A stretch of DNA of 64,000 nucleotides from Flexistipes sinusarabici DSM 4947 (lineage in GTDB: Bacteria; Chrysiogenota; Deferribacteres; Deferribacterales; Flexistipitaceae), in contig NC_015672.1 of NCBI RefSeq assembly GCF_000218625.1, positions 1,240,001 to 1,304,000 on the forward strand, in the 5' to 3' direction. The notes below the pieces were generated by a model. It was not told the origin of the DNA and made no database searches. It was given only the letters and a program-made list of their open reading frames with translations. This document shows, in pieces, positions 46,221-57,208 of this stretch. The position numbers and the translations under genes were made by a program. The first letter of the stretch is position 1; each line of letters opens with the position of its first letter.

Positions 46221-47135
46221 TTAAACAATTATTCCACCGCTGAGCTGGGAAATATTAGCTATTTTATTTTCATTGCAATAGTTTTCCAGGTCTTTGATTA
46301 TCTCAAGGGTAATTTCAGGGTCTACGAAGTTTGCTGTTCCTATCTGGACAGCACTTGCTCCGGCTAAATAGAACTCTATCACATCTTTGTAGTTCATTAT
46401 TCCGCCTATGCCGATAATCGGTATACTGATTGTTTTATACAAGTCATAAACCATCTTTACTGCCACAGGCTTGATTGCCGGGCCGCTGAGCCCTCCTGTA
46501 ACGTTAGATAAAAAAGGTTTGCGTGTGTTTGTATTGATAGACATACCTAATAGCGTATTTATGGCGCTGACAGCATCTGCGCCGGCATCTTCAACTGCAC
46601 GACCAAATATACTTATGTCCGATACATTTGGAGATAGTTTTACAACTAATGGTTTATTATTTACTGCTTTTTTTACTTCACTGACCACATTAAAAGTCAT
46701 TTTCGGATCTGTTCCGAATGCTATGCCCCCTTCTTTTATATTGGGACATGATATATTCATTTCAAGCATGTCCACATCTTCTTTATCCAGAACCTCTGCA
46801 ACTTTAACATATTCATCAACGGTTTTACCCCAGAAATTTGCTATAATCCGTGTGCTGTATTTCTTAATATCCGGAAGTTTTTCTTTTATAAATTTTTCAA
46901 CTCCCACATTCTGCAGCCCTATGGCATTTAACATCCCGGCATGTGTTTCCATTATCCTGGGCATTGGATTACCCTGAACCTCATTCAATGATATTCCTTT
47001 TACCGAGATTCCGCCTATTTTGTTTAAATCTATTATTTCTGAATATTCCAGTCCGTAACCAAACGTCCCACTCGCCATTATGAGTGGATTGTTAAATTTA
47101 ACACCACAAATTTCAGTTATGAGCGGATTATTCAT
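46221..47135 (-). CDS. pyrD: Dihydroorotate dehydrogenase, type 1B catalytic subunit
   Basis: The FMN enzyme of pyrimidine synthesis oxidises dihydroorotate to orotate. Seen are NPLIMASGTFGYG, FIKEKL, MLEMNISCPNIKEGG with the class 1B active-site Cys, PLVVKLSPNV, INTLLG and PIIGIGGIMNYKDVIEFYLAGASAVQIGTA. It pairs with PyrK for NAD. The start is ATG 47135 (304 residues), preceded by AAGGAG and overlapping pyrK as ATGA; a longer frame to 47162 reads into pyrK without support. No clear terminator is seen before the convergent ntrX. Confidence 0.94.
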   Translation of the reverse strand: MNNPLITEICGVKFNNPLIMASGTFGYGLEYSEIIDLNKIGGISVKGISLNEVQGNPMPRIMETHAGMLNAIGLQNVGVEKFIKEKLPDIKKYSTRIIANFWGKTVDEYVKVAEVLDKEDVDMLEMNISCPNIKEGGIAFGTDPKMTFNVVSEVKKAVNNKPLVVKLSPNVSDISIFGRAVEDAGADAVSAINTLLGMSINTNTRKPFLSNVTGGLSGPAIKPVAVKMVYDLYKTISIPIIGIGGIMNYKDVIEFYLAGASAVQIGTANFVDPEITLEIIKDLENYCNENKIANISQLSGGIIV

Positions 47136-47932
47136 AACTGCTCCTTGCAGACCGTATCCCATACAATCTGTTTTCCATCAAAAACCGGTCCTTCTGCACA
47201 ACATCTTACCTGTTTTATTTTTTCGGTCTTTTCATCAATAATATATATTATGCAGCCAAGACATGCACCTACTCCACAAGCCATACGCTCCTCCAATGAT
47301 ACTTCAAAATCTATTTCGTCTATATCTTTTACCAATTCAAACGCAGCTTTTAACATAGGTTTGGGACCGCATGCATAAACTTTGTCATAACTGTCTATAT
47401 TTTCAACCAAATCCGTAACAAAACCTTTTTTCCCCACACTTCCGTCATTTGTGGATATTTTCATATTATTCGAGTATTTTTCAAAAACATGTGTAAGTAA
47501 AATATCTTTTTCCTCCGCTCCTCCGTAATACACATCCACACTATTATTCTCGTAAAGTGTTTTCGTCAAAAATAGCATAGGAGCTATCCCCACTCCGCCT
47601 CCAATAACAGCTATTTTTTTGTCCGCCGTCAGGTTAAAAGGAGTTCCCAATGGTTCAGAAAAGCTTATAACTGCTTCTTTAGCTATATTTGAGAGCAGTT
47701 TGGTTCCTTTTCCGACAATCATATACAGCAGGGAAAACGTACCTCTCTTCAGATTAACATCGCATATTCCCAGAGGACGCCTTAAAAGAGGGTCATACAG
47801 ATAATTGTGCAGTTGGGTTTTAATCATCAGAAACTGACCGGGGTTTGCATTCTTCACAAACTCAGGTGACTCAATACACATTAAGCCGTATTTGTCGTTC
47901 AACAGTCTGTTATCAACTACCACTCCTTTCAC
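47132..47932 (-). CDS. pyrK: Dihydroorotate dehydrogenase electron-transfer subunit
   Basis: PyrK carries FAD and a 2Fe-2S cluster and passes electrons from PyrD to NAD. The 266-residue protein has RRPLGICDV (FAD), IAVIGGGVGIAPMLFL (NAD), the CGPKPML motif and the cluster cysteines in MACGVGACLGCIIYI plus the distal VRCCAEGP. The start is GTG 47932, after AAGGAG. It lies 16 bp after carB. Confidence 0.94.
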   Translation of the reverse strand: MKGVVVDNRLLNDKYGLMCIESPEFVKNANPGQFLMIKTQLHNYLYDPLLRRPLGICDVNLKRGTFSLLYMIVGKGTKLLSNIAKEAVISFSEPLGTPFNLTADKKIAVIGGGVGIAPMLFLTKTLYENNSVDVYYGGAEEKDILLTHVFEKYSNNMKISTNDGSVGKKGFVTDLVENIDSYDKVYACGPKPMLKAAFELVKDIDEIDFEVSLEERMACGVGACLGCIIYIIDEKTEKIKQVRCCAEGPVFDGKQIVWDTVCKEQL

Positions 47933-47948
47933 AGCAACTCCTTAGGGA

Positions 47949-50900
47949 TTAATAATATTTTGTCTGCATCTGCCTATAATATTCCTGAAGCGATTTTGCT
48001 GTAAGCCCCTGGTCTTTATAAGCTTCTATTCCGTTAACAGAAGCCTCTGCTGCTTCAATTGTGGTAACATATGGAATATTATAACTTAAAATAGCTCTTC
48101 TTATAGAATGAGCATCCAACCGCGATTTTTTACCGGCAGGTACATTAATAACAAAATCAATCTGGCCATTTTTTATCAAATCAACAATATTGGGTCTTCC
48201 CTCCTGAACCTTCAGAACATGTTCAGCCTTAATATTGTTTCCAACCAGATACTTGTGAGTACCGCTGGTGGCAACGATTTCAAACCCTATATTACTCAGT
48301 TTTTCCGCCACAGTTACTATATTATCTTTGACAGAATCCTTAACACTGATAAAAACTTTACCTTTTTTGGGCAAAACGTTACCCGCGGCAAGCTGCGATT
48401 TATAAAAAGCTTTTCCGAACGTTGTATCTATACCCATAACCTCACCGGTGGATTTCATTTCAGGGCCCAGGATTGGGTCTGTATTTGGAAATTTTATAAA
48501 TGGAAACACAGACTCTTTCACTGTATAAAACTTATTCTTCTTAACATCTTCAATGCCTATATCTTTTAGTTTATAGCCGAGCATAACCTTTGCAGCAACC
48601 TTAGCCAGTGGTATACCAACAGATTTGCTGACATAGGGGATTGTTCGGGAAGCTCTGGGATTAACTTCAATAAGATATATATCTCCATCTTTTATTGCAT
48701 ATTGAATATTCATCAGTCCTATAACTTTCAGCTCTTCGGCTATCCGTTTTGTCTGTTTAATAATCTCTGATTCCATCTCTTTGGAAATACTTCTGGGTGG
48801 TATAGAGCATGCTGAATCTCCTGAATGGATACCGGCCTCTTCAATGTGCTGCATAATGCCTGCCACAATAGTATTTTCACCATCACTCAGCGCATCAACA
48901 TCTATCTCAACAGCATTTTCAAGAAACTTATCAATAAGAACAGGGTGCTCTTCACTCGCCTCAACGGCATATTTCATGTAATTTTCAAGAGAGTCTTCAT
49001 CATAAACAATTTCCATAGCCCTTCCGCCCAAAACATATGACGGCCTGACTACCACCGGATAGCCAATTCTTTCAGCAATACGAAAGGCACCTTCATAGTC
49101 CATAGCAATATCATTAGGTGGTTGTTTTAAGTCAAGCCTGTTTACCATATCCTTAAAACGCTCCCTGTCCTCAGCAATATCAATGCTGTCAGGAGATGTC
49201 CCCAGTATTTTCACTTCAGAATTTTCCAGGCTTCCGGCAAGTTTAAGGGGTGTTTGACCGCCGAACTGTACAATTACACCGTCCGGATTTTCTTTTTTGA
49301 TAATGTTTAACACATGCTCCCTTGTAAGAGGCTCAAAATAAAGCCTGTCGGATGTATCGTAATCTGTACTTACAGTCTCGGGATTGCAGTTAATCATTAT
49401 CGTCTCATATCCGATATCGGAAAGGGCAAAACAAGCATGTACACAGCAATAATCGAACTCTATCCCCTGCCCTATTCTGTTCGGTCCGCCTCCAAGAATC
49501 ACTACTTTCTTTTTATCAGTAACATCTGCCTCACATTCTTCTTCAAAAGTGGAATACAGATAAGGGGTATAGGATTCAAACTCAGCCCCACACGTATCCA
49601 CTCTCTTATAAACCGTTTCAACACAATGTCTTACCAACAATTCCTCTACTTCTGGTTCAGATTTTCCCAATAAATGAGCTAATCTTGCATTGGAAAAACC
49701 CAGCTCCTTAGCTTTTTTCAGAACATTATAATCGGGATTGCTGTTATTTTTCAGGATATATTCAAAGTCAATAATCTCTTTTGTATTATTCAAAAACCAC
49801 GGATCAATGTGTGAAAAATGATAAATCTGATCCACTGTAAAACCGGCTCTGAACGCCTCTGCAATATACCAGATTCTTTTGTCTGTGGGGCGCTTTAAAT
49901 AGTTGACTATTTCATCCAGCACATTTTCATCTTCCAGCATATTTTCTTCAAAAATCTCATCAAAACCTGTTTTGCCTATTTCCAGAGAATTTATCGATTT
50001 TTGCAGAGACTCCTTAAATGTACGCCCTATGGCCATTACTTCTCCCACCGATTTCATCTGAGTTGTTAATGTGTCGTTACTTCCCGGAAATTTTTCAAAT
50101 GTAAACCGCGGGAATTTAACAACACAGTAATCTATTGTAGGCTCAAAAGAAGCCGGTGTTTCCTTGGTGATATCATTGGGAATCTCATCAAGTGTATAGC
50201 CAACGGCAAGCTTAGCTGCAATCTTTGCAATTGGAAAACCGGTGGCTTTTGAAGCAAGAGCGGAGCTTCTTGAAACTCGGGGGTTCATTTCTATGATAAC
50301 CTGTCTGCCCGTTTTGGGATCTACGGCAAACTGAACATTTGACCCGCCTGTATCAACCCCTATCTCCCTGATAACATTTATTGCAGCATTTCTGAGTTCC
50401 TGATACTCTTTGTCGGTGAGTGTCTGCGCCGGAGCAACGGTAATGCTGTCACCAGTGTGGACACCCATTGCATCAAAATTTTCTATGGAACAGATAATCA
50501 CAACATTGTTGTTCAAATCCCTCATCACTTCCAGTTCAAACTCTTTCCACCCTATTATGGACTCTTCCACCAAAACTTCATGCACAGGAGAGGCTTCCAA
50601 TGCCCACGTTATATAATCCCTGTACTCTTCCATATTGTATGCAACATTTCCACCTGTTCCGCCCAGAGTGAACGAAGGTCTTATTATTACTGGAAAACCG
50701 ATTTCATCAATAGTATCCATGGCTGCCTGGTAGGATCTGATATATGCACTTTTCGGCATACCCAGACCTATTTTTGTCATGGCATCTTTAAAAAGTTCAC
50801 GATCTTCTGCCTTATTTATCGCCTCTATATTTGCACCGATCAGCTCAACTGAATATTTTTCCAGTATACCCTTTTTGTCCAAATCCAATGCAACATTTAA

Positions 50901-51185
50901 CGCGGTTTGTCCTCCCACGGTTGGAAGCAGTGCATCGGGTTTTTCTTTTGATATAATACTTTCCAAAGATTCGGAGTTAAGAGGCTCAATATATGTGGAA
51001 TCGGCAAGCTCCGGATCCGTCATAATTGTAGCCGGGTTGGAGTTAACAAGAATGACTTTATACCCCTCTTCCTTAAGTGCTTTAAGTGCCTGTGTTCCTG
51101 AATAATCAAACTCACATGCCTGACCAATCACTATGGGTCCTGAGCCTATTATCAGAATACTCTTGATGTCTGTTCTTTTGGGCAT
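47949..51185 (-). CDS. carB: Carbamoyl-phosphate synthase large subunit
   Basis: The 1078-residue enzyme makes carbamoyl phosphate for pyrimidines and arginine. It has two homologous ATP-grasp halves ([21 protein letters not shown] and [33 protein letters not shown] and [16 protein letters not shown]) and a C-terminal MGS-like regulatory domain ([35 protein letters not shown]). The length is normal. The ATG follows AGGAGG. carA is not in the window; the order carB-pyrK-pyrD is that of a pyrimidine operon fragment. Confidence 0.97.
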   Translation of the reverse strand: MPKRTDIKSILIIGSGPIVIGQACEFDYSGTQALKALKEEGYKVILVNSNPATIMTDPELADSTYIEPLNSESLESIISKEKPDALLPTVGGQTALNVALDLDKKGILEKYSVELIGANIEAINKAEDRELFKDAMTKIGLGMPKSAYIRSYQAAMDTIDEIGFPVIIRPSFTLGGTGGNVAYNMEEYRDYITWALEASPVHEVLVEESIIGWKEFELEVMRDLNNNVVIICSIENFDAMGVHTGDSITVAPAQTLTDKEYQELRNAAINVIREIGVDTGGSNVQFAVDPKTGRQVIIEMNPRVSRSSALASKATGFPIAKIAAKLAVGYTLDEIPNDITKETPASFEPTIDYCVVKFPRFTFEKFPGSNDTLTTQMKSVGEVMAIGRTFKESLQKSINSLEIGKTGFDEIFEENMLEDENVLDEIVNYLKRPTDKRIWYIAEAFRAGFTVDQIYHFSHIDPWFLNNTKEIIDFEYILKNNSNPDYNVLKKAKELGFSNARLAHLLGKSEPEVEELLVRHCVETVYKRVDTCGAEFESYTPYLYSTFEEECEADVTDKKKVVILGGGPNRIGQGIEFDYCCVHACFALSDIGYETIMINCNPETVSTDYDTSDRLYFEPLTREHVLNIIKKENPDGVIVQFGGQTPLKLAGSLENSEVKILGTSPDSIDIAEDRERFKDMVNRLDLKQPPNDIAMDYEGAFRIAERIGYPVVVRPSYVLGGRAMEIVYDEDSLENYMKYAVEASEEHPVLIDKFLENAVEIDVDALSDGENTIVAGIMQHIEEAGIHSGDSACSIPPRSISKEMESEIIKQTKRIAEELKVIGLMNIQYAIKDGDIYLIEVNPRASRTIPYVSKSVGIPLAKVAAKVMLGYKLKDIGIEDVKKNKFYTVKESVFPFIKFPNTDPILGPEMKSTGEVMGIDTTFGKAFYKSQLAAGNVLPKKGKVFISVKDSVKDNIVTVAEKLSNIGFEIVATSGTHKYLVGNNIKAEHVLKVQEGRPNIVDLIKNGQIDFVINVPAGKKSRLDAHSIRRAILSYNIPYVTTIEAAEASVNGIEAYKDQGLTAKSLQEYYRQMQTKYY

Positions 51186-51271
51186 ATTTCCTCCTGGAAA
51201 GTATCAGCAGATTAACAGTAACAACTCAAAATTCTTATTTCTATATCAAAATATTAAGCAAAACACAATAG

Positions 51272-51301
51272 CTAACGATTTTTACCCAAACAAATCGTTG
51301 G
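51272..51301. promoter_or_regulatory. Hairpin between the PilS-like gene and carB
   Basis: AACGATTT (51274-51281) and AAATCGTT (51292-51299) form a perfect 8-bp stem with a ten-base loop, extendable by a G-T and a C-G pair. No T-run follows on either strand, so it is not a standard terminator. It lies in the 127-bp leader of carB and could act in pyrimidine control or simply end the kinase transcript. Confidence 0.45.
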
Positions 51302-51312
51302 TAACAGTCCAA

Positions 51313-52977
51313 CTAAATATAAAACTGGAAAACAAATCCGCTTCCATCACTTTCCACTTCATCAATGGAATAAAATCTACATGATAAACCATATTTATCC
51401 ATAATAGATTTGATAACATATAACCCGAGACCTGTGCCGGATTTTTTAGTGGTGAAAAACGGCTGGCAAATTTTATCCAGAATGTCTCTGCTCAAGCCGG
51501 TTCCTTTGTCCCTGTATTCCACAGTAACTCTTCCATTCTCTTTGCGGGATGAAATAGTTATTTCATTATCATTTCTGTTCTCATAACTATTCAGTACAAG
51601 ATTCCAGAACATCTGATAAAATTCTTCTTTGGTAAAGGGAATCTGAAAATCATCTTCCACTTCGTATTCAAACGTAATTTTTTCAAAAACCTCGTAATCC
51701 TCCATATAACTGCAGAACTCATCAAGAATTGTACTCAGGAAAGGCTTGGACTGACTTTTATCGCCCCCCAGGATATTGCCCACTGAGAATTCTCCGCTTT
51801 CAACACTTCTGTTTCTTGTAACAAACAATAAGTTGTTTAAAGCCAGCTCCAGGCGGGATATTTCTCTGTCCACAATCTGGATAAGCCGCTTATTCGTTTC
51901 CCCGCTCTTTTTTATAAGGTGAAAACTTCCCTTTATGGCACCTAACGGATTTTTAATTTCATGGGCAACAACTGCCGCAAACTCACCCAGGAAAGCAAGT
52001 TTTTCCTTTTCTATCAATTCTTTCTTGAGATGTTCACGCTCAGTTACATCTTGAAATATAAGAAGTGAGCCCAAATTGCCTTTATTTTCTGAAAATTCCT
52101 GAAATTTATAGCCAATGTACTTGTTTTTAAAGTGAACAATATCCATATCCCCTTTAATACCAGGGACCAGCTGCCACGGTTTTTTACCTATAATGGCGCT
52201 TTTGCCAAGCTTAAGAATTTCCCCAGAAGATCTGTTGCATGAAATTATGCTGCCAGCAGAATTTAAAACAAAGATTCCTATATTAATATTTTCAATTACA
52301 AGTTCGTGTAAATTTTCAAGCTCCCGTAATTTCTTTTCGAAAAAAGCAGTTTCCTGTTCCTTTTTTGCATATTTTTTATGTAAGAAATATGAGAAAAAAA
52401 GAACCACCAAAAACACAAGGCAATACTGACTTATGCTTAGTATAAAATCATAGTTGGATATGTTAACTTCTTTAACAAGATCATAATAAATAAACGTATA
52501 AACAACAAAAATCATAAAGGCAAGAATTATACTGATACCACCCCGAACACCCTCAAAAAAGCTTATGTAAATTACAATGAGGGCATAAAAAATAAGAAAA
52601 GGACTTTCTGTAAAACCCGTGTTTATCACAAGATAGCTTATAATAAAGAAATCAAAGATTGCCTGGACATAAAAAAGCAGCATTTTTGAAAGCAGTTTTG
52701 ATGCAAAAAAAACAAGAAGAGAAAAAAAAGCAATTAACAGCCCTATATTGAAGAAAACGCTGTTTTCAGTGGGAATAAAAACTTTCCCGCCAGTTATACC
52801 GGGGATATTTGTCTCAAAAAATGCATTAAGGATAAGAATAAAAAATATTACAAAAAAATATAAGGATAACCTGATAAGTATTAGTATGTTGTTGACATTT
52901 TCAGAAATAAGTGCGGAAGATTCGGAACGTGGTTCGCTGCTGTCATAGCTTAAAGACGGCATAATATTAAACACCAT
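51313..52977 (-). CDS. PilS-like sensor histidine kinase
   Basis: The 554-residue kinase has about six N-terminal membrane segments (~30-190), a coiled coil, a PAS domain (~230-320, IGIFVLNSAGSIISCNRSSGEILKLG), HisKA with FAAVVAHEIKNPLGAIKGSFHLI, and HATPase motifs NLVLNSYENR, DKGTG and TGLGLYVIKSIMDKYG. The layout matches PilS, which controls pilin transcription. No PilR regulator is adjacent; a cognate partner could be elsewhere. ATG 52977 has no good ribosome site, and ATG 52962 (residue 6) is an alternative. It is probably co-transcribed with the pilC-pilT-pilB group upstream. Confidence 0.87.
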   Translation of the reverse strand: MVFNIMPSLSYDSSEPRSESSALISENVNNILILIRLSLYFFVIFFILILNAFFETNIPGITGGKVFIPTENSVFFNIGLLIAFFSLLVFFASKLLSKMLLFYVQAIFDFFIISYLVINTGFTESPFLIFYALIVIYISFFEGVRGGISIILAFMIFVVYTFIYYDLVKEVNISNYDFILSISQYCLVFLVVLFFSYFLHKKYAKKEQETAFFEKKLRELENLHELVIENINIGIFVLNSAGSIISCNRSSGEILKLGKSAIIGKKPWQLVPGIKGDMDIVHFKNKYIGYKFQEFSENKGNLGSLLIFQDVTEREHLKKELIEKEKLAFLGEFAAVVAHEIKNPLGAIKGSFHLIKKSGETNKRLIQIVDREISRLELALNNLLFVTRNRSVESGEFSVGNILGGDKSQSKPFLSTILDEFCSYMEDYEVFEKITFEYEVEDDFQIPFTKEEFYQMFWNLVLNSYENRNDNEITISSRKENGRVTVEYRDKGTGLSRDILDKICQPFFTTKKSGTGLGLYVIKSIMDKYGLSCRFYSIDEVESDGSGFVFQFYI

Positions 52978-53028
52978 CGATCAGTGTAAACAAGCAGATA
53001 AATCCCTGAAAACAAACCATCTGAAAAA

Positions 53029-54240
53029 TTAGCCACCCACAACTGAACCAAGTTTAAAGATTGGCAGATACATTGCAATAATCACAAATCCAACCGCTCC
53101 TCCTACGAAAATCATCAGCATAGGCTCAATCATTTTTGTTAACCCATCCACTGCTCTGTCTACCTCATCATCGTAAAAGTCAGCAATTTTTGTCAGCATT
53201 TGATCAAGTGCCCCTGTTTCCTCACCTACTGAGATCATCTGTGTTACCATGGGAGGAAAAACTCCCGCTTTTTCCAGCGGTGCAACAACTGTTTTACCAC
53301 CTTCGATATCAGCCTTACTGCGCAACAAGTGTTTTTCTATCACTTTATTGCCGCTTGTTCGTGCAACAATATCCAAAGCATCGAGTATAGCCACCCCACT
53401 GCTCAAAAGCGTTCCGAATGTCCTTGTAAATTTAGATACCGAGACTTTTTTAATAAGATCGCCGATTTTGGGTACCTTCAGGAGCATCTGGTCAATAGCA
53501 TACCTTCCACGCTCGGATTTTTTATAAATTGTACCCACAGTAACAACCAGTGCTATTATCAACACCGCCAGCAAACCGCCTCCATACCAGCTTGAGAGAA
53601 AATTGCTTATTCCTATGGTAAACTGGGTAAGTGCGGGCAGAGTCCCTCCAAAACCTTCGTACATAGCTTCAAACTTGGGAATGATGAAAACCAGCAGCCC
53701 CCATACCACAAGCACTGCAACTGTTAAAACTATCGACGGATACATCATTGCGGATTTAACTTTTCTTTTTAGAGACATGGATTTTTCCATGTAGATGGAG
53801 AGTCTGTCCAAAATTGTATCAAGGAGACCCCCGGCCTCACCGGCGGCAACCATGTTTATATATAAAGTTCCAAAAACGTTTTTATGTTTTTCAAGAGCTT
53901 TGCTGAATGTTGAACCCTGTTCTATCTGGTTTTTCACATCTTCAAAAATTTGCCTCAATTTCTTTTTCGGTGCCTGACTTGCTACAATTTCCAAACACTT
54001 AACGATAGAAAGACCTGCATTGATCATAGTAGCCATCTGTCTGGTAACAATAACCAAATCTTCGTCTTTGATTTTCTCTCCAAACGATAATTCGATATTT
54101 TTCCAGTCCATTTTGAGTTGACTGACATTTATTTTACGGTTTTTAAGTACCTGCTCCGCCTCTGCTTTATTTTTGGCGCTGATCTGGCCGCTGGCAGGCT
54201 TGCCTGTCATATCAACACCACTATAAACATACTTAGGCAT
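53029..54240 (-). CDS. pilC: Type IV pilus inner-membrane platform protein
   Basis: PilC anchors the pilus motor in the inner membrane. The 403-residue protein has two homologous T2SSF repeats (DLVIVTRQMATMINAGLSIVKCLEIVA and VSKFTRTFGTLLSSGVAILDALDIVA) with three membrane segments, and the typical N-terminus MPKYVYSGVDMTGKPASGQI. The ATG follows AGGAGG. It is flanked by pilT (80 bp upstream in transcription) and by the PilS-like gene. Confidence 0.95.
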   Translation of the reverse strand: MPKYVYSGVDMTGKPASGQISAKNKAEAEQVLKNRKINVSQLKMDWKNIELSFGEKIKDEDLVIVTRQMATMINAGLSIVKCLEIVASQAPKKKLRQIFEDVKNQIEQGSTFSKALEKHKNVFGTLYINMVAAGEAGGLLDTILDRLSIYMEKSMSLKRKVKSAMMYPSIVLTVAVLVVWGLLVFIIPKFEAMYEGFGGTLPALTQFTIGISNFLSSWYGGGLLAVLIIALVVTVGTIYKKSERGRYAIDQMLLKVPKIGDLIKKVSVSKFTRTFGTLLSSGVAILDALDIVARTSGNKVIEKHLLRSKADIEGGKTVVAPLEKAGVFPPMVTQMISVGEETGALDQMLTKIADFYDDEVDRAVDGLTKMIEPMLMIFVGGAVGFVIIAMYLPIFKLGSVVGG

Positions 54241-54319
54241 TTAATCCTCCATTAATGTGTTCCACATATTCACCAGACTGCACTTCCTGCATGGATTCAA
54301 AGGAGGAGTAGTCCGGCTT

Positions 54320-55417
54320 TTAAAAACGTCCGCTTTTCTTTTTGTTGACAACATTTCCCCTTTCAATAAGCTGCCTAACTTCATCAGGATATACAGCTCT
54401 GTTAACAGCCTCTTCATATGAAATTAAATTCTTCCTGTACAAAGCATATAAGGACTGTGTCATTGTAATCATACCGTGTTCTGCCTGGCCTGACTGCATC
54501 ATAGAATATATCTGGTGAAGCTTATCCTCTCTTATAAGATTTCTAATACCTGAGTTTGGTACAAGTACCTCGCAAGCGAGCACTCTGCTGTTACCATCGG
54601 AAGTCTGAAGAAGCTGCTGACAGATGACACCCTCTAAAACAAAAGAAAGCTGAGCTCTGATTTGAGGCTGCTGATGAGGAGGAAAAACATCTATTATCCT
54701 GTTTATCGTTTGGACAGCACTGTTCGTATGAAGTGTACCGAAAGTAAGGTGTCCGGTTTCTGAAACAGTCAAAGCCGCTTCAATGGTTTCCAGGTCCCTC
54801 ATTTCACCGATAAGTGCGACATCAGGATCCTGCCTCAATATGTATTTGAGTGCTTTTGCAAATGATTTTGTATCTGAATTGACCTCTCTTTGATTAATCA
54901 GTGCTTTATCATGATTATGCAGGTATTCAATTGGATCTTCAACTGTAATAATGTGCACCTTTTTTTCGTGATTAATCTTATCAATCATAGACGCCAAAGT
55001 AGTTGATTTACCACTCCCGGTAGGGCCTGTAACAAGAACAAGGCCTCTTGATTTCTCACACAAGCTTTCCACAATTTTAGGTACGCCGAGCTGTTCAAAT
55101 GACATGACCTGGTATGGTATTCGGCGCATCGCTGCAGCCATAGCGCCCCGCTGCATAAAAAAGTTTGCCCTGAACCTGCTGAGCCCTTTTATACCGAAAG
55201 ACAGGTCCAGCTCCATCTCCTCTTCAAAAGTCTTTTTCTGAGCCTCTGTCATTATGCTGTAACACATCTTTTTGGTATCATTTACACTGAGTGCTTCACC
55301 TTCTGTTCTTACAAGCATTCCATTTACTCTGTAAACAGGGCTGGAACCCACAGTCAAATGAAGGTCTGTGGCGCCCATATCTATCATCTTTTGCAATAAT
55401 TCCTGCAAAGAATACAT
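54320..55417 (-). CDS. pilT: Type IV pilus retraction ATPase
   Basis: PilT powers pilus retraction as a hexamer. From ATG 55417 (preceded by AAAGGGGG) it is 365 residues: YSLQELLQKMIDMGATDLHLTVGSSP, Walker A VTGPTGSGKST, Walker B-type DVALIGEMRDLETI, HTNSAVQTINRIIDVFP and the C-terminal AIRNLIRE-type element (SGIRNLIREDKLHQIYSMMQSG). An earlier frame start at 55462 lacks a ribosome site. Confidence 0.96.
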   Translation of the reverse strand: MYSLQELLQKMIDMGATDLHLTVGSSPVYRVNGMLVRTEGEALSVNDTKKMCYSIMTEAQKKTFEEEMELDLSFGIKGLSRFRANFFMQRGAMAAAMRRIPYQVMSFEQLGVPKIVESLCEKSRGLVLVTGPTGSGKSTTLASMIDKINHEKKVHIITVEDPIEYLHNHDKALINQREVNSDTKSFAKALKYILRQDPDVALIGEMRDLETIEAALTVSETGHLTFGTLHTNSAVQTINRIIDVFPPHQQPQIRAQLSFVLEGVICQQLLQTSDGNSRVLACEVLVPNSGIRNLIREDKLHQIYSMMQSGQAEHGMITMTQSLYALYRKNLISYEEAVNRAVYPDEVRQLIERGNVVNKKKSGRF

Positions 55418-55509
55418 AAATTCCCCCTTTCCTCGCCCCGTCCACGGACGGGAACTGTTCAATCATCCTTTATTAATAATAACACTATTTTTCTAATTAT
55501 CAAAAAATT

Positions 55510-57207
55510 TTAATCTTCAAAAGTTACCCTTACAACCTCCTCTATAGTTGTAACCCCTTTTTTCACTTTTTCCAGTCCGCTTCTCCTGAGAGAGATCATA
55601 CCTTCTTCCATTGCCTTGGCTTTTAACTCGTTGGCATTAGCCCCTCTTAATACAAGCTCCTTTATACCTTCAGTAACTCCCATCACTTCATAAAGAGCCA
55701 CTCTTCCTTTGTAACCTGTGCCGTTGCACTTGTCACATCCTTTACCTTTTTTTGGATTAAATTTACCTATTTCCTCTTCTTTGAATCCCACCGACAACAA
55801 AGCCTCTTTGGGAAGCTTAATTTCTTCCGAACATGAAGGGCAAAGTTTCCTGGCCAGCCTTTGAGCCAGAATAATAACAGTGGATGATGCCACAAGAAAA
55901 GGTTCAATTCCCATATTTAGCAGTCTGTTTACCGTACTGGGAGCATCATTGGTATGGAGAGTAGATAAAACAAGGTGGCCGGTCAGAGCAGCTTTTATTG
56001 CTATCTCAGCAGTCTCATAGTCCCTGATTTCCCCTACCATAATAATATCGGGGTCTTGTCTTAAAAATGATCTCAATGCAGAAGCAAAATTAAGTCCTAT
56101 CTCTTCTTTCATCTGAACCTGGTTTATCCCGAAAAGATTATACTCAACAGGATCTTCAGCTGTCATAATGTTGACATCGTCCTTATTTAGTCTACTCAAC
56201 GCTGAATAAAGTGTCGTAGACTTACCGCTTCCTGTGGGGCCTGTAACAAGCACCATTCCATAAGGGCTTTCAATCCCTTTTATAAACTTATCAAGAGATG
56301 ATTGTTCAAAGCCGAGTTTCTCCATATCCAGCTGAAGACTGCTCTTATCAAGGATCCTCATAACAACTTTTTCACCAAACAGTACAGGAAGTGTTGAAAC
56401 CCTCATATCAACGGAATGTTTGCCAACTTTTAATTTTATTCTTCCATCCTGAGGCAGCCTTCTTTCAGCTATATCCAGATCCGCCAGAATTTTCAGCCTG
56501 GAAATAACTGCATTCCTAATCTTTTTAGGCGGTCTCATAAATTCATGCATAACGCCGTCGATCCTGAACCTTACCCTAAAAATTTTCTCATACGGCTCCA
56601 CATGTATATCAGAAGCTCCTCTTTTAACCGCCTCATTCATTATATGGTTCACAAGCTTAACGGTAGGGGTATCCTCAACTTCTTTTTTCAACACATCTAA
56701 CTTTACTTCTTCCTCTTCCTCCTGCTCATACTCCATATCAGCAATTTCCATATCTTCCAGTTCCGCCAGAGTATTATCAACAGATTCGGACTGCATATCC
56801 AGATATTCTCTGATTGAAGACTCAACTGCAACGTAAGGCTTAATATTAAACCCCGTAACAAACCTCAGTTCTTCGATTGCATAAACATTAGAAGGGTCTG
56901 CAATAGCCACCTTCAGAGTTTGGCCTTCCCTGTCAAACGGTATGACAAGAAATTTTCTGCTTAAGTCTGCGGGTATGCTGCTTAATGTCCTGTTATCAAT
57001 ATCAATTTCTTTGAGATTTACATAGGGAACATTATATTGTTTGCTCAAAAATTCAGCAATTTTCGACTCATCCACATAGCCTAGCTTTATAAGTGTTGAG
57101 CCTAATCTCCCCCCTTCTTTTTTCTGAACCTCGATAGCTTTTTCAAGCTGTTCATGGGTAATAAGATTTTCACTTAATAATATAGCACCGATTTTTCTTG
57201 CAAGCAT
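55510..57207 (-). CDS. pilB: Type IV pilus extension ATPase
   Basis: The 565-residue PilB/GspE-type ATPase drives pilus assembly. It has an N-terminal MshEN domain (residues ~1-150; LGSTLIKLGYVDESKIAEFLSKQY), Walker A VTGPTGSGKST, DIIMVGEIRDYETAEIA and the zinc tetracysteine CPSC...CDKC. An acidic linker (MEYEQEEEEEVKL) joins the domains. The start follows the aroE stop by one base (TGATATG), so translation is coupled. MshEN domains in other species bind c-di-GMP, a possible link to the HD-GYP protein (inference). Confidence 0.95.
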   Translation of the reverse strand: MLARKIGAILLSENLITHEQLEKAIEVQKKEGGRLGSTLIKLGYVDESKIAEFLSKQYNVPYVNLKEIDIDNRTLSSIPADLSRKFLVIPFDREGQTLKVAIADPSNVYAIEELRFVTGFNIKPYVAVESSIREYLDMQSESVDNTLAELEDMEIADMEYEQEEEEEVKLDVLKKEVEDTPTVKLVNHIMNEAVKRGASDIHVEPYEKIFRVRFRIDGVMHEFMRPPKKIRNAVISRLKILADLDIAERRLPQDGRIKLKVGKHSVDMRVSTLPVLFGEKVVMRILDKSSLQLDMEKLGFEQSSLDKFIKGIESPYGMVLVTGPTGSGKSTTLYSALSRLNKDDVNIMTAEDPVEYNLFGINQVQMKEEIGLNFASALRSFLRQDPDIIMVGEIRDYETAEIAIKAALTGHLVLSTLHTNDAPSTVNRLLNMGIEPFLVASSTVIILAQRLARKLCPSCSEEIKLPKEALLSVGFKEEEIGKFNPKKGKGCDKCNGTGYKGRVALYEVMGVTEGIKELVLRGANANELKAKAMEEGMISLRRSGLEKVKKGVTTIEEVVRVTFED

Positions 57208-57208
57208 A

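Noticed and set aside
46155-46367. Plus-strand 70-codon frame overlapping the end of pyrD
   Set aside because: Two thirds are antisense to pyrD; no ribosome site or recognisable domain.
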